A stretch of DNA of 64,000 bases, taken from positions 2,067,001 through 2,131,000 of the forward strand of contig NZ_CCXR01000001.1 of the NCBI RefSeq assembly GCF_000821085.1, read 5' to 3'. Positions 24,091 through 33,751 of this stretch are shown piece by piece. Each line of letters starts with the position of its first letter. The first letter of the stretch is position 1. The position numbers were made by a program, and so were the translations under genes. This DNA is from Bacillus sp. B-jedd. Lineage in GTDB: Bacteria > Bacillota > Bacilli > Bacillales > Cytobacillaceae. The notes beneath the pieces are model-generated. The model saw only the letters and a program-made list of their open reading frames with translations, did not search any database and was not told the DNA's origin.

Positions 24091-24933
24091 ATGACATTGA
24101 ATCAGGAATTATATGATTTTTTCATGAGCCAGACGTGGCAGCTTTCAGAAGACTGGTACGCAATGGTTGATGATAAGGATCCTTCTTCTGTTTATTCAAC
24201 TACAAATCCAGATATTATTGAAGAATTAAAAAAACAAAACCAGGAATATTTCCTTCATTTTTATAGGCTTTTTACTGAAGGAGAAACCCATCTTCAAGGG
24301 GAGTTCCGCAAATGGTCACATGATCTTGCTGAAGATGCCAAACACTTGGACACACCGTTACATTATGTGATTCGTGAATACATAAACAGCCAAAAGGTAG
24401 CCCTAAAATATATTAATAAATTCATTGATCAAAATGAAGATAGGGTCAGCTGCAAGCAGGCGTTGTCCTGGTATGAGACGACCATGGATGCTTTTAACCT
24501 ATCCATTGCCATCTTTGTGGAAGCTTATCATAAAAATACGATGCGCCGCCTGCTTTCGCAAAAAGATTTGATCAATGAACTGAGTTCCCCGGTGATCAAG
24601 CTCCAGGGCACCTCCGCGCTTCTTCCGCTGATAGGGGACATAGACACAGCCAGGGCGAAAATCATCCTTGAAAATACGCTCGAGCAATGTGTCCAACAAG
24701 ACATCTCGAGTCTGTGCATCGATTTATCGGGAGTGGCCATAATGGATACGATGGTCGCTAATGAAATCTTTAACTTGATTAAAGCACTGAAGCTGATCGG
24801 CGTGAGGACGACCCTTTCCGGTATACGGCCTGAAATCGCCCAAACAGCCGTCCAGCTCGGACTCAAGTTCGAGGAAGTCAGTATCCTTCCATCACTGTCT
24901 CAGGCACTAGATACTATCAAATATATGAAATAG
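24091..24933 (+). CDS. RsbR-type STAS protein (RsbT co-antagonist)
   Basis: 280 aa. The N-terminal 150 residues form the non-heme globin-like RsbR sensor fold; the C-terminal STAS domain (from about residue 160, SSPVIKLQGTSALLPLIGDID) contains LCIDLSGVAIMDTMVANEIF with the conserved Thr that RsbT phosphorylates. It is a likely component of the stressosome that controls sigma-B. Closest in style to RsbRD/YojH-type paralogues, encoded away from the rsb operon. RBS GGGGGAACA. Confidence 0.85.
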   Translation: MTLNQELYDFFMSQTWQLSEDWYAMVDDKDPSSVYSTTNPDIIEELKKQNQEYFLHFYRLFTEGETHLQGEFRKWSHDLAEDAKHLDTPLHYVIREYINSQKVALKYINKFIDQNEDRVSCKQALSWYETTMDAFNLSIAIFVEAYHKNTMRRLLSQKDLINELSSPVIKLQGTSALLPLIGDIDTARAKIILENTLEQCVQQDISSLCIDLSGVAIMDTMVANEIFNLIKALKLIGVRTTLSGIRPEIAQTAVQLGLKFEEVSILPSLSQALDTIKYMK

Positions 24934-24941
24934 CACGGAGA

Positions 24942-24971
24942 AACCTTCTGCCCGAAAGGCGAAGGTTTTTT
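24942..24971 (+). terminator. terminator after STAS gene
   Basis: AACCTTC/GAAGGTT outer stem with an inner GCC/GGC, then TTTTTGCC. Confidence 0.65.
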
Positions 24972-25133
24972 GCCGTTTACAAAGGATACGAACCTATCAA
25001 GGTACTTTGAAAGCGACCTACAGACGTTTAGCAACTGCTAACAAAGAGCTAGCAATCGCTATTACTTAATAGCATACTTTCATTTGAGCTTAATTTGTTG
25101 TTATCATGTTGTTTATAATTGGGGTGTATACGT

Positions 25134-25586
25134 GTGTTGTTAAAAAGAATCAAGCCATTAGCCTTTCTCGTTTTCATTCTTTACTTAGCTCTTTTATTTT
25201 ATCTCCTGTTTTTCTCAGCTTATCGAAACGGCGTACAAGGCATTGTAGATTACAATTTAATTCCCTTTAAAACGATCAATCGCTATTTTCATTATTCTTT
25301 TCAACCAGGTTTATCAATGGTGACAGATGAATTTTTCGGCAATATACTGGCATTCTTGCCGTTTGGATTTTTCCTGCCGTTCCTTTTTGCAAAAGTAAAA
25401 TCGACCGGACTTGCGGCCGGATGGACCTTCCTTCTCTCCCTAACCGTTGAAATCGCTCAATTTATTTTTCGTGTCGGCGCCTTCGATGTGGACGATCTCA
25501 TTCTGAATACGATAGGCGGAAGCATAGGATATAGTATCTGGTATATATTTTTACGAAAGACACTCCTGGATCCACGAAAAGAATAA
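25134..25586 (+). CDS. VanZ-family membrane protein
   Basis: About 150 aa with four to five TM segments. VanZ signatures: VDYNLIPFKTINRYF, FGNILAFLPFGFFLP, SLTVEIAQFIFRVGAFDVDDLILNTIGG. VanZ-like proteins give low-level teicoplanin resistance in some hosts, but chromosomal members are mostly of unknown function. GTG at 25134 preferred (GGGGTG upstream); a TTG at 25119 is an alternative. It lies 73 bases upstream of the PadR operator. Confidence 0.85.
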   Translation: MLLKRIKPLAFLVFILYLALLFYLLFFSAYRNGVQGIVDYNLIPFKTINRYFHYSFQPGLSMVTDEFFGNILAFLPFGFFLPFLFAKVKSTGLAAGWTFLLSLTVEIAQFIFRVGAFDVDDLILNTIGGSIGYSIWYIFLRKTLLDPRKE

Positions 25587-25605
25587 ATAGTTCATTATCC
25601 AGCTT

Positions 25606-25628
25606 TACAACAAAACTAAAACGTTGTA
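25606..25628 (+). promoter_or_regulatory. candidate PadR operator
   Basis: Inverted repeat TACAAC-N11-GTTGTA, 40 bases before the padR-like start. PadR regulators often repress their own operon through such sites; inference from position. Confidence 0.45.
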
Positions 25629-25668
25629 GTATTTCTATATACATAATATTTCTTGGTAGGTGATGAAA

Positions 25669-26016
25669 TTGTTCAATCGTGAGCTCGTGAAAGGGAGCAC
25701 GTCTCTTCTTATGCTTCAACTGCTTGATATCCGGGATATGTACGGCTATGAACTAGTCAAGGAACTTGAGGCCAGGAGCGGAAATGGCTTCACCGTCAAG
25801 GAAGGTACCTTGTATCCTGCGCTTCACAAGCTGGAAAAGCAGGGATATATTGAATTCTATTGGCAGGAGCAGGAGAAAGGCCCGGCAAGGAAGTATTACC
25901 GGATAACTGCTGAAGGCAAGGAGTTGCTGAAAGAAAAAACCCGTGAATGGCAGGACTTTGTTCAGGTTATGAACAGAGTGATAGGGAGATCGGATCATGG
26001 AACGGCTGAAGAATGA
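25669..26016 (+). CDS. PadR-family transcriptional regulator
   Basis: About 115 aa winged-helix repressor. The PadR N-terminal pattern is clear: [31 protein letters not shown], split here by its key blocks ([18 protein letters not shown]), then the wing [17 protein letters not shown] and [16 protein letters not shown] at 25669 is favoured because AGGTGATG lies before it and the family usually begins N-R-E-L; ATG 25663 and GTG 25660 are alternatives. First gene of a three-gene operon and overlaps the next by 20 bases. Confidence 0.85.
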   Translation: MFNRELVKGSTSLLMLQLLDIRDMYGYELVKELEARSGNGFTVKEGTLYPALHKLEKQGYIEFYWQEQEKGPARKYYRITAEGKELLKEKTREWQDFVQVMNRVIGRSDHGTAEE

Positions 26017-26632
26017 TTTTTTGAAAGAGTTGGACCGGAGGCTTGGCACTTTTGCTGAAAAGGAGTCCATCCTTCGGGATTATGAGGAACATCTTGATGA
26101 GATGCTCGTAGACTCTTTTTCACTTGGTGAAGAGGAGGCCCGTGAGGCACTTTATGCCAGGCTTGGCACTCCGAAAGAAATCGCTGACATGTGGAAAGAG
26201 GAACTTACTGTAACGCCGAGCAATATGAAATGGTTGTTTATCCTGCTGAATATCCTGCTATTTGCGGCGGGCAGTGCATTAACGGCAGCGCACAACGTGT
26301 TCGAGTGGGAATGGCTCAGCTTTGTCTGGCGCTATCTGACATCGATACCGTTCATTATCGCGTTTGTATACATATTTTTCTGGGCACTGCTAGGTTATGA
26401 AATTGGGCGCAGTTTTGGCAGCAATGGCCGTGGGCTTGTTAGGAAGACCTTCCTTGCGGCACTAATCCCCAATTTGACTTTAATGGTGCTGACTTTAACG
26501 GGAATCATCCCGTACGAATGGTTTTATCCGCTTTTAACAAAAACGTTTATCGCTGTATGCATTATTCTCACAGCGCTTCTCTATCCTATATGCTTGTTTG
26601 CGTATCAGTGGGGGAAAAAGTCTTCAGTCTAG
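25997..26632 (+). CDS. HAAS/DUF1700-type membrane protein
   Basis: 211 aa. The N-terminal 75 residues form the helical HAAS signalling domain ([41 protein letters not shown]), followed by four TM segments. HAAS proteins are almost always paired with PadR regulators, as here, and are thought to relay a membrane signal to them. ATG inside the end of the padR-like gene, so translationally coupled. Confidence 0.82.
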   Translation: MERLKNDFLKELDRRLGTFAEKESILRDYEEHLDEMLVDSFSLGEEEAREALYARLGTPKEIADMWKEELTVTPSNMKWLFILLNILLFAAGSALTAAHNVFEWEWLSFVWRYLTSIPFIIAFVYIFFWALLGYEIGRSFGSNGRGLVRKTFLAALIPNLTLMVLTLTGIIPYEWFYPLLTKTFIAVCIILTALLYPICLFAYQWGKKSSV

Positions 26633-26701
26633 GCTTTTTTTTACACACATACATAGAATAACTATATATAAAGATAACCTATATACTTGGAGGACGAATG
26701 T

Positions 26702-28162
26702 ATGGAACTAAGAATGAGGAAAGAAGACTGGCTATTTTTACTGTTATGTCTTGGACTTGGGATTTTGGCTGAAGAATCACTGACAAGATCACAGATAGGG
26801 ATTTCGTATTTTCTTTTTATCGCAGCATTTTATTCGGTTTTTTTCTGGAGGTTTCGTGGTTTTCCATTCAGGCATCAGCGGCTTGGCTGGCTTGTCCTTG
26901 GAGCAGTGTGGCTTCTGGCGGCAAGCTACTTTTTGTACGATATGGAATTTTTCCAGGGGCTGAATTTTCTTTTGATTCCCTCACTTGTCATTTTTCATAT
27001 TTCTTTAATTACCGGTCCGAAACAGGCTGAGTGGGCGAAACCGGTATTCATCGTTTATATTTTCAAAAGGATAGGGGACAGCATCGCATATAATGCCGCG
27101 TTTGCAAGGTTTACAGCCCGGCTTGCGCAGCATCGGACAAATATTAAAAATGCGTCTGTTATCAAAAGGGTTCTTATTGGCGTCGGTATTTCAATCCCTG
27201 TTCTTACCATTGTACTTAAACTTCTTATGTCCGCGGATACGGAATTTGAAAGAATTGTCTCCGGTTTTCCGGCCTGGTTCAATATTAGCGGCGAAACAGT
27301 CTTCAGGATTATATTTTCGCTTTTATCCACCTTTGCTTTCTTTGGTTTCCTTCAAGTTCATCTGAAGAAAAGGCTTGAAATCAAACAAACGGGAGAAAAG
27401 GGAGCATGGAAGGGAATCGACCCTGTCATTTTACTGACTGTCCTGTTTCTGCTTGACGCTGTCTATCTATTGTTCGTTGCTGTCCAATTCACGTATTTCT
27501 TCAGCGGATCACTGAGTGGCGGGTTTACTTACGCAGAGTACGCCAGACGCGGTTTCTTTGAACTAGTTTTCGTGTCAGTCATCAATCTTTCGGTGACGGT
27601 TTTCGTTCTTTCTTTTGCAAAAAGTGCGGCAGGATTAATGAATAGGCTAATACAAGGCGCGCTTTCCATCCTTGTCTTGGCAAGCGGCATCATTCTTTGC
27701 TCGGCATTCATGAGGCTGCTGATGTATGAAGAAGCATACGGATTTACCTTCCTAAGGGTGCTCATCCATTCGTTCATGATTTTCCTGCTTGTCATATTCT
27801 GTTACACACTGGCAAAGATCTGGCTCACCCGTTTGTCGCTGTTCCATTTTTATTTCATTGCAGCGCTTGTTTATTATACTGCCATCAACATCATTAACCT
27901 TGAACAAATTGTTGCCGACAGGAATATGGACAGATACGAGCTGACAGGCAAAATCGATCTGGATTATCTTGCCTATATGTCGGATACAGGGGTCCTCGCC
28001 TTGAGCGAATTATATAAAGAAAAGCCTGAAATGGCCGGGCTGAAAAACTTGTTGAAAGACAGGAAAATGGAAGTGGAAGCGACTGCGCATGGCCAATGGC
28101 AATCGTACAATTTGACGAGGGAAAAGGCGCGGGATGCGCTTTTCAATCTCAATTTAGAATAA
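26702..28162 (+). CDS. DUF4173/DUF4153 polytopic membrane protein
   Basis: 486 aa with about eleven TM segments; conserved DUF4173 features include the central NLEQIVADRNMDRY near residue 415 and the cytoplasmic C-terminal stretch with DYLAYMSDTGVLAL. Function unknown; usually found with PadR/HAAS or two-component genes. The ATG at 26702 follows TTGGAGG; a TTG five codons upstream overlaps the RBS. The 69-base gap from the HAAS gene has no terminator, so it is probably the third gene of the operon. Confidence 0.8.
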   Translation: MELRMRKEDWLFLLLCLGLGILAEESLTRSQIGISYFLFIAAFYSVFFWRFRGFPFRHQRLGWLVLGAVWLLAASYFLYDMEFFQGLNFLLIPSLVIFHISLITGPKQAEWAKPVFIVYIFKRIGDSIAYNAAFARFTARLAQHRTNIKNASVIKRVLIGVGISIPVLTIVLKLLMSADTEFERIVSGFPAWFNISGETVFRIIFSLLSTFAFFGFLQVHLKKRLEIKQTGEKGAWKGIDPVILLTVLFLLDAVYLLFVAVQFTYFFSGSLSGGFTYAEYARRGFFELVFVSVINLSVTVFVLSFAKSAAGLMNRLIQGALSILVLASGIILCSAFMRLLMYEEAYGFTFLRVLIHSFMIFLLVIFCYTLAKIWLTRLSLFHFYFIAALVYYTAINIINLEQIVADRNMDRYELTGKIDLDYLAYMSDTGVLALSELYKEKPEMAGLKNLLKDRKMEVEATAHGQWQSYNLTREKARDALFNLNLE

Positions 28163-28164
28163 GA

Positions 28165-28204
28165 AAAATCCCTGCTCCTATGCAAATAGGGCAGGGATTT
28201 TTGT
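28165..28204. terminator. bidirectional terminator
   Basis: AAAATCCCTGC/GCAGGGATTTT 11-bp stem between convergent genes; T-runs on both strands. Confidence 0.75.
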
Positions 28205-28205
28205 T

Positions 28206-28871
28206 TTAAGCTTCTATGATTTCATTGTTCCTCTGCTCAATCAGGGATTGATAGAATGATGCAAGCGTCGCTGAAAAATATGGAACTAGCCAAATAAACC
28301 CGATTCCGAAAGTCAGTATTGCCAGGAGTGACCAGCCAATAAAGCTAAGTCCCAGCAGGAAATACTTGCCTTTATAGCCATCCATTAATTTACGGCTTTC
28401 GGTGATGGCATCATTGATGACCATCCCTGGATTATCTCTTAGGATGAAATGGGCCTGGGAATAGGCGATGCCCTTTATGATTCCCGGTACAATTAGAAGC
28501 AAAGTCCATAAGATTGTATAGATGGTCGTTAACAGATAGAGGCCGACTGTTTTGAAATAAAAGTTACCTTGGAATTTATTGAACAGGCTCCCGACAGATA
28601 CTCTTTGCCCTCTTCGCATGTCGAGGAAAGCCCAATAGCAGCTATATAGAATCGGGCTCAAGAGAATTGATAGCGAAAAAGAAATCGCCTGTGCCCTGGC
28701 TGGCGCCTCTTCTGTTTCTAGCCATTCTGAAAAACTCCCCGTGCCAATAATTTCACCAATAATAGGAACGATTGCATAGATGGCGAAGGAAATGATCGAA
28801 ATCAATATGGCAATGCCCCATTGTCCTTTCAAGGCTGCAAGGCCATCTTTTTTTAAATCACGTATTCTCAT
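28206..28871 (-). CDS. DUF975-family membrane protein
   Basis: 221 aa. Begins MRIRDLKKDGLAALKGQW, the usual DUF975 opening, then five to six TM segments, with the conserved GYKGKYFLLGLSFIGW near residue 165. Function unknown. The ATG at 28871 is chosen over one 20 codons upstream because the conserved start is there and AGGGGGT precedes it. Possible alternative: Bacillus YciC-like integral protein. Confidence 0.8.
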   Translation of the reverse strand: MRIRDLKKDGLAALKGQWGIAILISIISFAIYAIVPIIGEIIGTGSFSEWLETEEAPARAQAISFSLSILLSPILYSCYWAFLDMRRGQRVSVGSLFNKFQGNFYFKTVGLYLLTTIYTILWTLLLIVPGIIKGIAYSQAHFILRDNPGMVINDAITESRKLMDGYKGKYFLLGLSFIGWSLLAILTFGIGFIWLVPYFSATLASFYQSLIEQRNNEIIEA

Positions 28872-29002
28872 GTTGATATACCCCCTGTGTATATAATAAT
28901 TACCTAGAATAGTATACTGTAAGATTCCCAAAAAGTTTCATTATTTCACAAGTTTTTTGTAAATTTCCTGTAAATAATGTAGGTATTTGCCGAATGAAAG
29001 GG

Positions 29003-29026
29003 AAAAACCCGCCGGAATGGGCGGGC
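29003..29026 (-). terminator. terminator of the LLM oxidoreductase gene
   Basis: Minus strand: AGCCCGCC-CATTCC-GGCGGGTTTTTCCC. Strong GC stem with T-run, 54 bases past the stop. Confidence 0.75.
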
Positions 29027-29079
29027 TATCAGTCATTCATTTTAAATTGTCCTTTTAAAATGCGGCGACAGTAATGGAA

Positions 29080-30111
29080 TTATTTCTCTCCGTTCAATTC
29101 TTTCATTATTTCAGCTGCAAGCTCAAATGATTTCAGACGTTCCGAATGGTCGAATATCTGGGCATTTATGATGACTTCATCCGTTTCCGTTTCAGTCAGG
29201 AATTCGTGGAGCAGTTCCTTTACATGTTCCTTCGTACCCGCAAACGTGGAAGCGAGCCTTCCTTCCAATAGGGTCAATTCATAAGGGCTGGCAATCGGCG
29301 CCATGCTTTTGACAGGGGGCTGGAGTTTTCCCGGCTTGTTCCTGAGAAGCGACAGAAATTGCTGCTGCATGGAGGTGGCCAGGTATTCCGCTTTTTCAGC
29401 CGTCTCTGATGCAACGATATTGATGCCAACCATGCAGTATGGCTGTTCCAGGACGTTTGAAGGCTGGAAACTTTGCCTGTAAATCTTTAATGCCGCCATT
29501 ACGTTTTCAGGTGCAAAATGGCTGGCGAAGGCAAATGGGAGACCGAGCTGTCCTGCGAGGCGCGCACTGAAACCGCTCGAGCCGAGCAGCCAGATGGGGA
29601 TGTCCAAACCTTCCCCTGGAACCGCCCGTACATGGATGACGCCATCACGTCTCGACGGGTCGAAATAAGCCCTGAGCTCATCGACCTGATTCGGGAAGTC
29701 ATCGGCATTCATCCGCCAATCCCGGCGTAGGGCCGCTGCGGTTAGCTGGTCGGTACCCGGGGCTCTGCCAAGACCAAGATCAATCCGGCCGGGAAATAAG
29801 GACTCCAGTGTTCCGAATTGCTCTGCAATCACAAGTGGTGAGTGATTAGGGAGCATAATGCCGCCAGATCCTACGCGGATTGTATCTGTGTGCGATGCAA
29901 CATGGCCAATGACGACGGAGGTAGCCGAACTGGCGATGCCTGGCATGTTGTGATGTTCGGCCAGCCAGTACCGGTGGTAACCCCAATTTTCAGCATGGCG
30001 GGCAAGGTCCGCCGTATTATTTAATGACTCAGCGGCAGTACCGCCTTCAAGAATAGGTGACAGGTCCAATACCGAATAGCGGACTTTTTTCGTTAACCGG
30101 TTTATAGTCAT
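29080..30111 (-). CDS. LLM-class flavin-dependent oxidoreductase
   Basis: 343 aa, bacterial-luciferase-like TIM barrel. Family pattern: [10 protein letters not shown] near residue 45, [20 protein letters not shown] near residue 82, [12 protein letters not shown] near residue 108 and WLLGSS near residue 175. It likely uses FMNH2 to oxidise an unknown substrate, similar to Bacillus YhbW/YceB. Divergent from the aldehyde dehydrogenase gene. Confidence 0.85.
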   Translation of the reverse strand: MTINRLTKKVRYSVLDLSPILEGGTAAESLNNTADLARHAENWGYHRYWLAEHHNMPGIASSATSVVIGHVASHTDTIRVGSGGIMLPNHSPLVIAEQFGTLESLFPGRIDLGLGRAPGTDQLTAAALRRDWRMNADDFPNQVDELRAYFDPSRRDGVIHVRAVPGEGLDIPIWLLGSSGFSARLAGQLGLPFAFASHFAPENVMAALKIYRQSFQPSNVLEQPYCMVGINIVASETAEKAEYLATSMQQQFLSLLRNKPGKLQPPVKSMAPIASPYELTLLEGRLASTFAGTKEHVKELLHEFLTETETDEVIINAQIFDHSERLKSFELAAEIMKELNGEK

Positions 30112-30267
30112 CGATTTTCACTTCTTTCCAATAAGTCTCTATTATCATTGTATCAATTCAGTGCATTTTCTCAAAAGAGGAAGCCTGTAGCCTTTGCTTG
30201 CAACATTCAGGCTGGAAAATTAGTATGGAGAAGTAGGGAGTTGCCGACTGATAGAAGGAGTGAGGGT

Positions 30268-31638
30268 ATGCGCGACTATGCAGAATTAGTAAGCAAACAG
30301 AAAGATTTTTTTGCCAAGGGTAATACGATGGATATCCAATTTCGGCGTGAATCCCTTAAAAAGCTCCGGAAACTCATCCAGGATCACGAACAGGATTTCC
30401 TTTCAGCACTGAAAGAGGACTTAAATAAAAGCGATTTCGAATCATATTTAACGGAAGTCGGTATCGTGCTAAGTGAACTCCGTTTCACGGAAAAGAATCT
30501 GGAAAAGTGGGCCAAGCCGCGCCGGGTCAAGTCAACGATTTCATTAGCCGGATCCCGCAGCTATATTTATCCCGAGCCTTATGGGGTAGCACTTGTTATT
30601 TCGCCATGGAATTACCCGTTCCAGTTAGCTTTTGCTCCGCTGATTGGCGCAATCGCAGCCGGCAACTGTGCGATTCTGAAACCATCTGAGCTGACCCCCG
30701 CGACATCCGGACTCCTGTCCGAAGTAGTGGGCAAGTCTTTCCCCGAAGAATATATCGCGGTTGTGGAAGGCGGGGCTGAAGCGAGCCAGGGGCTTTTGCA
30801 GGAAAAAGTCGATAAGATTTTCTTTACAGGGAGTGTCGCGGTTGGGCGAATCATTATGGAAGCAGCGGCGATAAACCTGACACCGGTTACGCTCGAGCTT
30901 GGCGGGAAAAGCCCTTGTATCGTCCATGAGGATGCCAATCTTGAACTAGCCGCAAAACGGATTGCCTGGGGAAAATTCATCAACGCGGGTCAAACTTGCG
31001 TCGCGCCCGACTACCTTTTTGTGCATCAGTCAGTAAAAGGAAGGTTCCTGAATTTGCTCGGGCAGGCGATTATCCAACTATATGGCGAAGCGCCTCTAGA
31101 AAACCAAGAATTCACGAGGATTGTCAGTGAAAGGCATTTTGACAGACTGTCTGGTTTCCTTGGTGAAGGTTCCACTGTCATTGGAGGGCGCTCAAACCGG
31201 GACAGTCTGGCCATCGAGCCAACTGTCATCGAAGGAATCAGCTGGGAATCCACCGTAATGCAGGAGGAGATTTTCGGTCCGATCCTGCCGGTACTTGAGT
31301 ATGAAAATTTATCGGACGTTATCGTGGAGGTCAATTCACATCCGAAGCCACTCGCCATGTACATTTTTACGGAGGCGAAAGAGGTTCAGGAAGAACTTCT
31401 TGGCAAAATTTCTTTCGGAGGAGGATGTGTCAATGATACTGTGATGCATCTTGCTTCACCTTATCTGCCTTTTGGCGGTGTCGGCGAAAGCGGGATTGGG
31501 GCCTATCACGGTAAGGGCAGTTTTGATGTGTTTTCCCACGAAAAAAGCGTTCTGAAACAAACCACCAAATTCGACCTTCCGTTCAGGTACCAAAACACAA
31601 AGGATGCGCTAACAAAAATCAAATGGTTCCTTAAATAG
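30268..31638 (+). CDS. aldehyde dehydrogenase (YwdH type)
   Basis: 456 aa, class 3-like NAD(P)+-dependent aldehyde dehydrogenase. ISPWNYPFQL near residue 110, FTGSVAVGR near residue 190, catalytic Glu in LELGGKSP near residue 212, catalytic Cys in NAGQTCVAPDY near residue 246, and EEIFGPILPV. The C-terminus is slightly amphipathic, as in YwdH and fatty-aldehyde dehydrogenases. ATG at 30268 follows AGAAGGAGTGAGG; an open frame extends 40 codons upstream without an RBS. Confidence 0.88.
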   Translation: MRDYAELVSKQKDFFAKGNTMDIQFRRESLKKLRKLIQDHEQDFLSALKEDLNKSDFESYLTEVGIVLSELRFTEKNLEKWAKPRRVKSTISLAGSRSYIYPEPYGVALVISPWNYPFQLAFAPLIGAIAAGNCAILKPSELTPATSGLLSEVVGKSFPEEYIAVVEGGAEASQGLLQEKVDKIFFTGSVAVGRIIMEAAAINLTPVTLELGGKSPCIVHEDANLELAAKRIAWGKFINAGQTCVAPDYLFVHQSVKGRFLNLLGQAIIQLYGEAPLENQEFTRIVSERHFDRLSGFLGEGSTVIGGRSNRDSLAIEPTVIEGISWESTVMQEEIFGPILPVLEYENLSDVIVEVNSHPKPLAMYIFTEAKEVQEELLGKISFGGGCVNDTVMHLASPYLPFGGVGESGIGAYHGKGSFDVFSHEKSVLKQTTKFDLPFRYQNTKDALTKIKWFLK

Positions 31639-31652
31639 GTTCTTCCAATTTA

Positions 31653-31716
31653 AAAGCTGCTTACCCAAGACAACCGGGGCGTGAAACCCGACGGCTGTCC
31701 AAGGCAAAGCAGCTCA
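31653..31716. terminator. long hairpin between convergent genes
   Basis: AGCTGCTT/AAGCAGCT outer stem enclosing a GACAACCG/CGGCTGTC near-complementary inner stem. No clear T-run, so termination is uncertain. Confidence 0.4.
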
Positions 31717-31763
31717 ATTTAGGGCCAACCACTTGAAAAACCGCTCCAATTTCAAATCTTTAG

Positions 31764-32291
31764 CTAAAATCCGAAAAAACCACCAAACGCTTTCTTTTTC
31801 TTTTTGCGCTTTTCGGGCAGCATTAAACTATTATCAAGCGGGACCGGCTGATCGGTAGCTAGCTCTTTCGGTTTGGGCACCCGGTGCCCGAACTCTTCAA
31901 GCGCGGCGGCAAGCTCCGCCACCTGATTCTGCAATTCTTCAATTTCCTTTCTGTGCTGAATTAGCTGATAAGAGGCGACTGAATCTGCCTTGTTGTCGAT
32001 TTTCCGTTCCAGGTCAGAAAACATCATCATCAATTTTTCAAAGTCCGGGCTCATTTCCACAGCCTTGACAGTGCCTTTCCGGATAGTACTGGTCTTTACT
32101 GGGGCAATATCCTGGAGGAGGGCGCCGTTCTGGATTTGATCGCGGATGTTCTCGAGGATAGGGAGATCATCCTCCGTAAATGTATAGTGGCCGCGTTCGT
32201 TTCGTTCCATCGGCAAATTAAGCTGTTTTACCCATCGTTGAACTGTGCTTGTCGAAACGCCGAGAATCTTTGCAACCTCGCTTGAATTCAT
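31764..32291 (-). CDS. racA: chromosome-anchoring protein RacA
   Basis: 175 aa. N-terminal MerR-type helix-turn-helix (VAKILGVSTSTVQRWVKQLNLP), the central coiled coil at residues 80-130 (FSDLERKIDNKADSVASY, KEIEELQNQVAELAAALEEF), and a lysine-rich tail ending KKKKKAFGGFFGF. This is the RacA architecture: it coats the oriC region and tethers it to the cell pole through DivIVA early in sporulation. ATG at 32291 with GGGGGG eight bases upstream. A second protein of similar plan follows upstream, separated by an E2 element. Confidence 0.85.
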   Translation of the reverse strand: MNSSEVAKILGVSTSTVQRWVKQLNLPMERNERGHYTFTEDDLPILENIRDQIQNGALLQDIAPVKTSTIRKGTVKAVEMSPDFEKLMMMFSDLERKIDNKADSVASYQLIQHRKEIEELQNQVAELAAALEEFGHRVPKPKELATDQPVPLDNSLMLPEKRKKKKKAFGGFFGF

Positions 32292-32344
32292 CAATAATTC
32301 CCCCCGTTATTCATTTTTTATTTTTTGTCTCTGTTATCCTTGAA

Positions 32345-32726
32345 GTTGATTTCCACTCCGGGGACATGCTTTCCGCGGGGCGAAGCATCTACTTGAACCA
32401 ACTTCATGAGACACAACAATGAATGGGCTTCGTGCAGCTTTGCGACGAGCTGAAGGTTCGCTTCCTCGAATAGTCTGTGGCGCAGGAGCAGTCTTTTTGG
32501 AGCCTCCTCGGCGTCCTAGACGCCTGTTTGTCCAGCTACAGCGCCTAGCCCCTCGAGGTCGCTTCGGTCCCGAATGTGAAGTCAAAGAACGACTTCCCCT
32601 TCTGGCCCTCCAGCGCTTGTCGGGGCTGCCCAAGGCGCTTCCGCTTTTCGAGAGGTCTCCACGTGCCGCTTCATCCCGCCGGAGTCAGTCCCCTCCGTTC
32701 CAATCAACGCTATTGAAATCAACATT
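32345..32726 (+). repeat. chimeric E2 element with an E1-type core nested inside
   Basis: The left end GTTGATTTCCACTCCGGGG and right end CCGGAGTCAGTCCCC...AATCAAC are E2. Inside, between two halves, lies an E1-like core starting CCAGCTACAGCGCCTAGCCCC and ending CAAGGCGCTTCCGC. The copy at 42259 has the same chimeric structure and is nearly identical in sequence. It separates racA from the gene upstream of it. Confidence 0.7.
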
Positions 32727-32779
32727 CATCTTTTACAAAGCCTATGTCTTAAACAATGTTGTTAACATCCTATGCCAAA

Positions 32780-33751
32780 TTACTCGCCCCAGAGTTTCCA
32801 CCATTTTTTCTCTTTTGCTGCTGCAGTATCCCGGAAGCTTGAGACGATTTCTTGCAGCAATTCTTCACGCTTGTCCATTTCCTGGCTGTGAATCATTCTT
32901 TCCATGTGAAGCGTATCCATGTAAAATTCGCGATCCTTAATCAGCGTTTCATTAAAGCTCTCTACAACACTTTCTGTGACAATATTGGCGTCCGACATCG
33001 ACTTGACAAGGGCTTTGATTTCCTTGGTTGATCTTTCAGCCGATTGAGCCATACGTTTATTGAGGGCTGCGAATTGTTCGGAATTGGCTTTTGAAACATT
33101 CGAAATGCTGTTCGAAAGGAATCTAGCCGTTTCGGAGGCTTGTTCCGAAGATCTCGAAACCTGTGAAGCGAGTTCCTCTACCTCAGCGAGTGTCCTTTCG
33201 CTAGACTTGTAGATGGAATCAGAAAGGCTTTTTACCGTATGGAAAGAACCTTTGGAAACTTCCTTTTTTAGCTCTTCGATCAATTCTTTCCTTAGTGTTC
33301 CGCGTATCTCTTCGCGGACATCGTCAAGGAAATTTTGTTTATAAGCTTCCATTGCATTGAAAAACGCATCCATGTCAAAAGAAGGTTCCGGAGCGGCAGC
33401 TAATGGCCCTGGGACAGTTTGATCGTCGGAAGATGCCACTGGAGCCGTGTCGCTGATCACTTTCAGAGTGGGTGCGAGTGATTCGGATGCAGCTTCCGAA
33501 CTTAATCTATAATGCTCCTTGATTAATTCCCTGATCATTTCTTTGCCGAGGTTTTTTTCTCGCATTTGTTTTATTTTCATGAGCAGGCTAATCTCTGTTT
33601 CGGTATAAAAACGGGAGCCCTGCCTAGTCCTTGGTATAACAACCAAACCGCTGAAATCCCTCTCCCATTGGCGCAGTGTCCCTTGGGGAACATTGATCCT
33701 CCTTGATACTTCCTGAATTGTATAGGCTTTTATCACTTGTCCTTCTTTCAT
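32780..33751 (-). CDS. MerR-type HTH protein with long coiled coil (RacA-like plan)
   Basis: 323 aa. A MerR/HTH_17-type DNA-binding domain at residues 1-75 (YTIQEVSRRINVPQGTLRQWERD, RFYTETEISLLMKIKQM), then a linker and a predominantly helical/coiled-coil region (residues 120-300) and an aromatic-basic tip, KKWWKLWGE. It resembles MerR-like DUF3967 proteins. The same layout as RacA (HTH, coil, short membrane-active-looking tip) suggests a second DNA-tethering or regulatory protein; function unproven. ATG 33751 with AGAGAGG about ten bases upstream. Confidence 0.7.
   Translation of the reverse strand: MKEGQVIKAYTIQEVSRRINVPQGTLRQWERDFSGLVVIPRTRQGSRFYTETEISLLMKIKQMREKNLGKEMIRELIKEHYRLSSEAASESLAPTLKVISDTAPVASSDDQTVPGPLAAAPEPSFDMDAFFNAMEAYKQNFLDDVREEIRGTLRKELIEELKKEVSKGSFHTVKSLSDSIYKSSERTLAEVEELASQVSRSSEQASETARFLSNSISNVSKANSEQFAALNKRMAQSAERSTKEIKALVKSMSDANIVTESVVESFNETLIKDREFYMDTLHMERMIHSQEMDKREELLQEIVSSFRDTAAAKEKKWWKLWGE

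Noticed and set aside
32419..32940. ORF of 173 aa across an E2 chimera
   Set aside because: It spans a repeat element and antisense to the HTH gene; composition is not coding-like.
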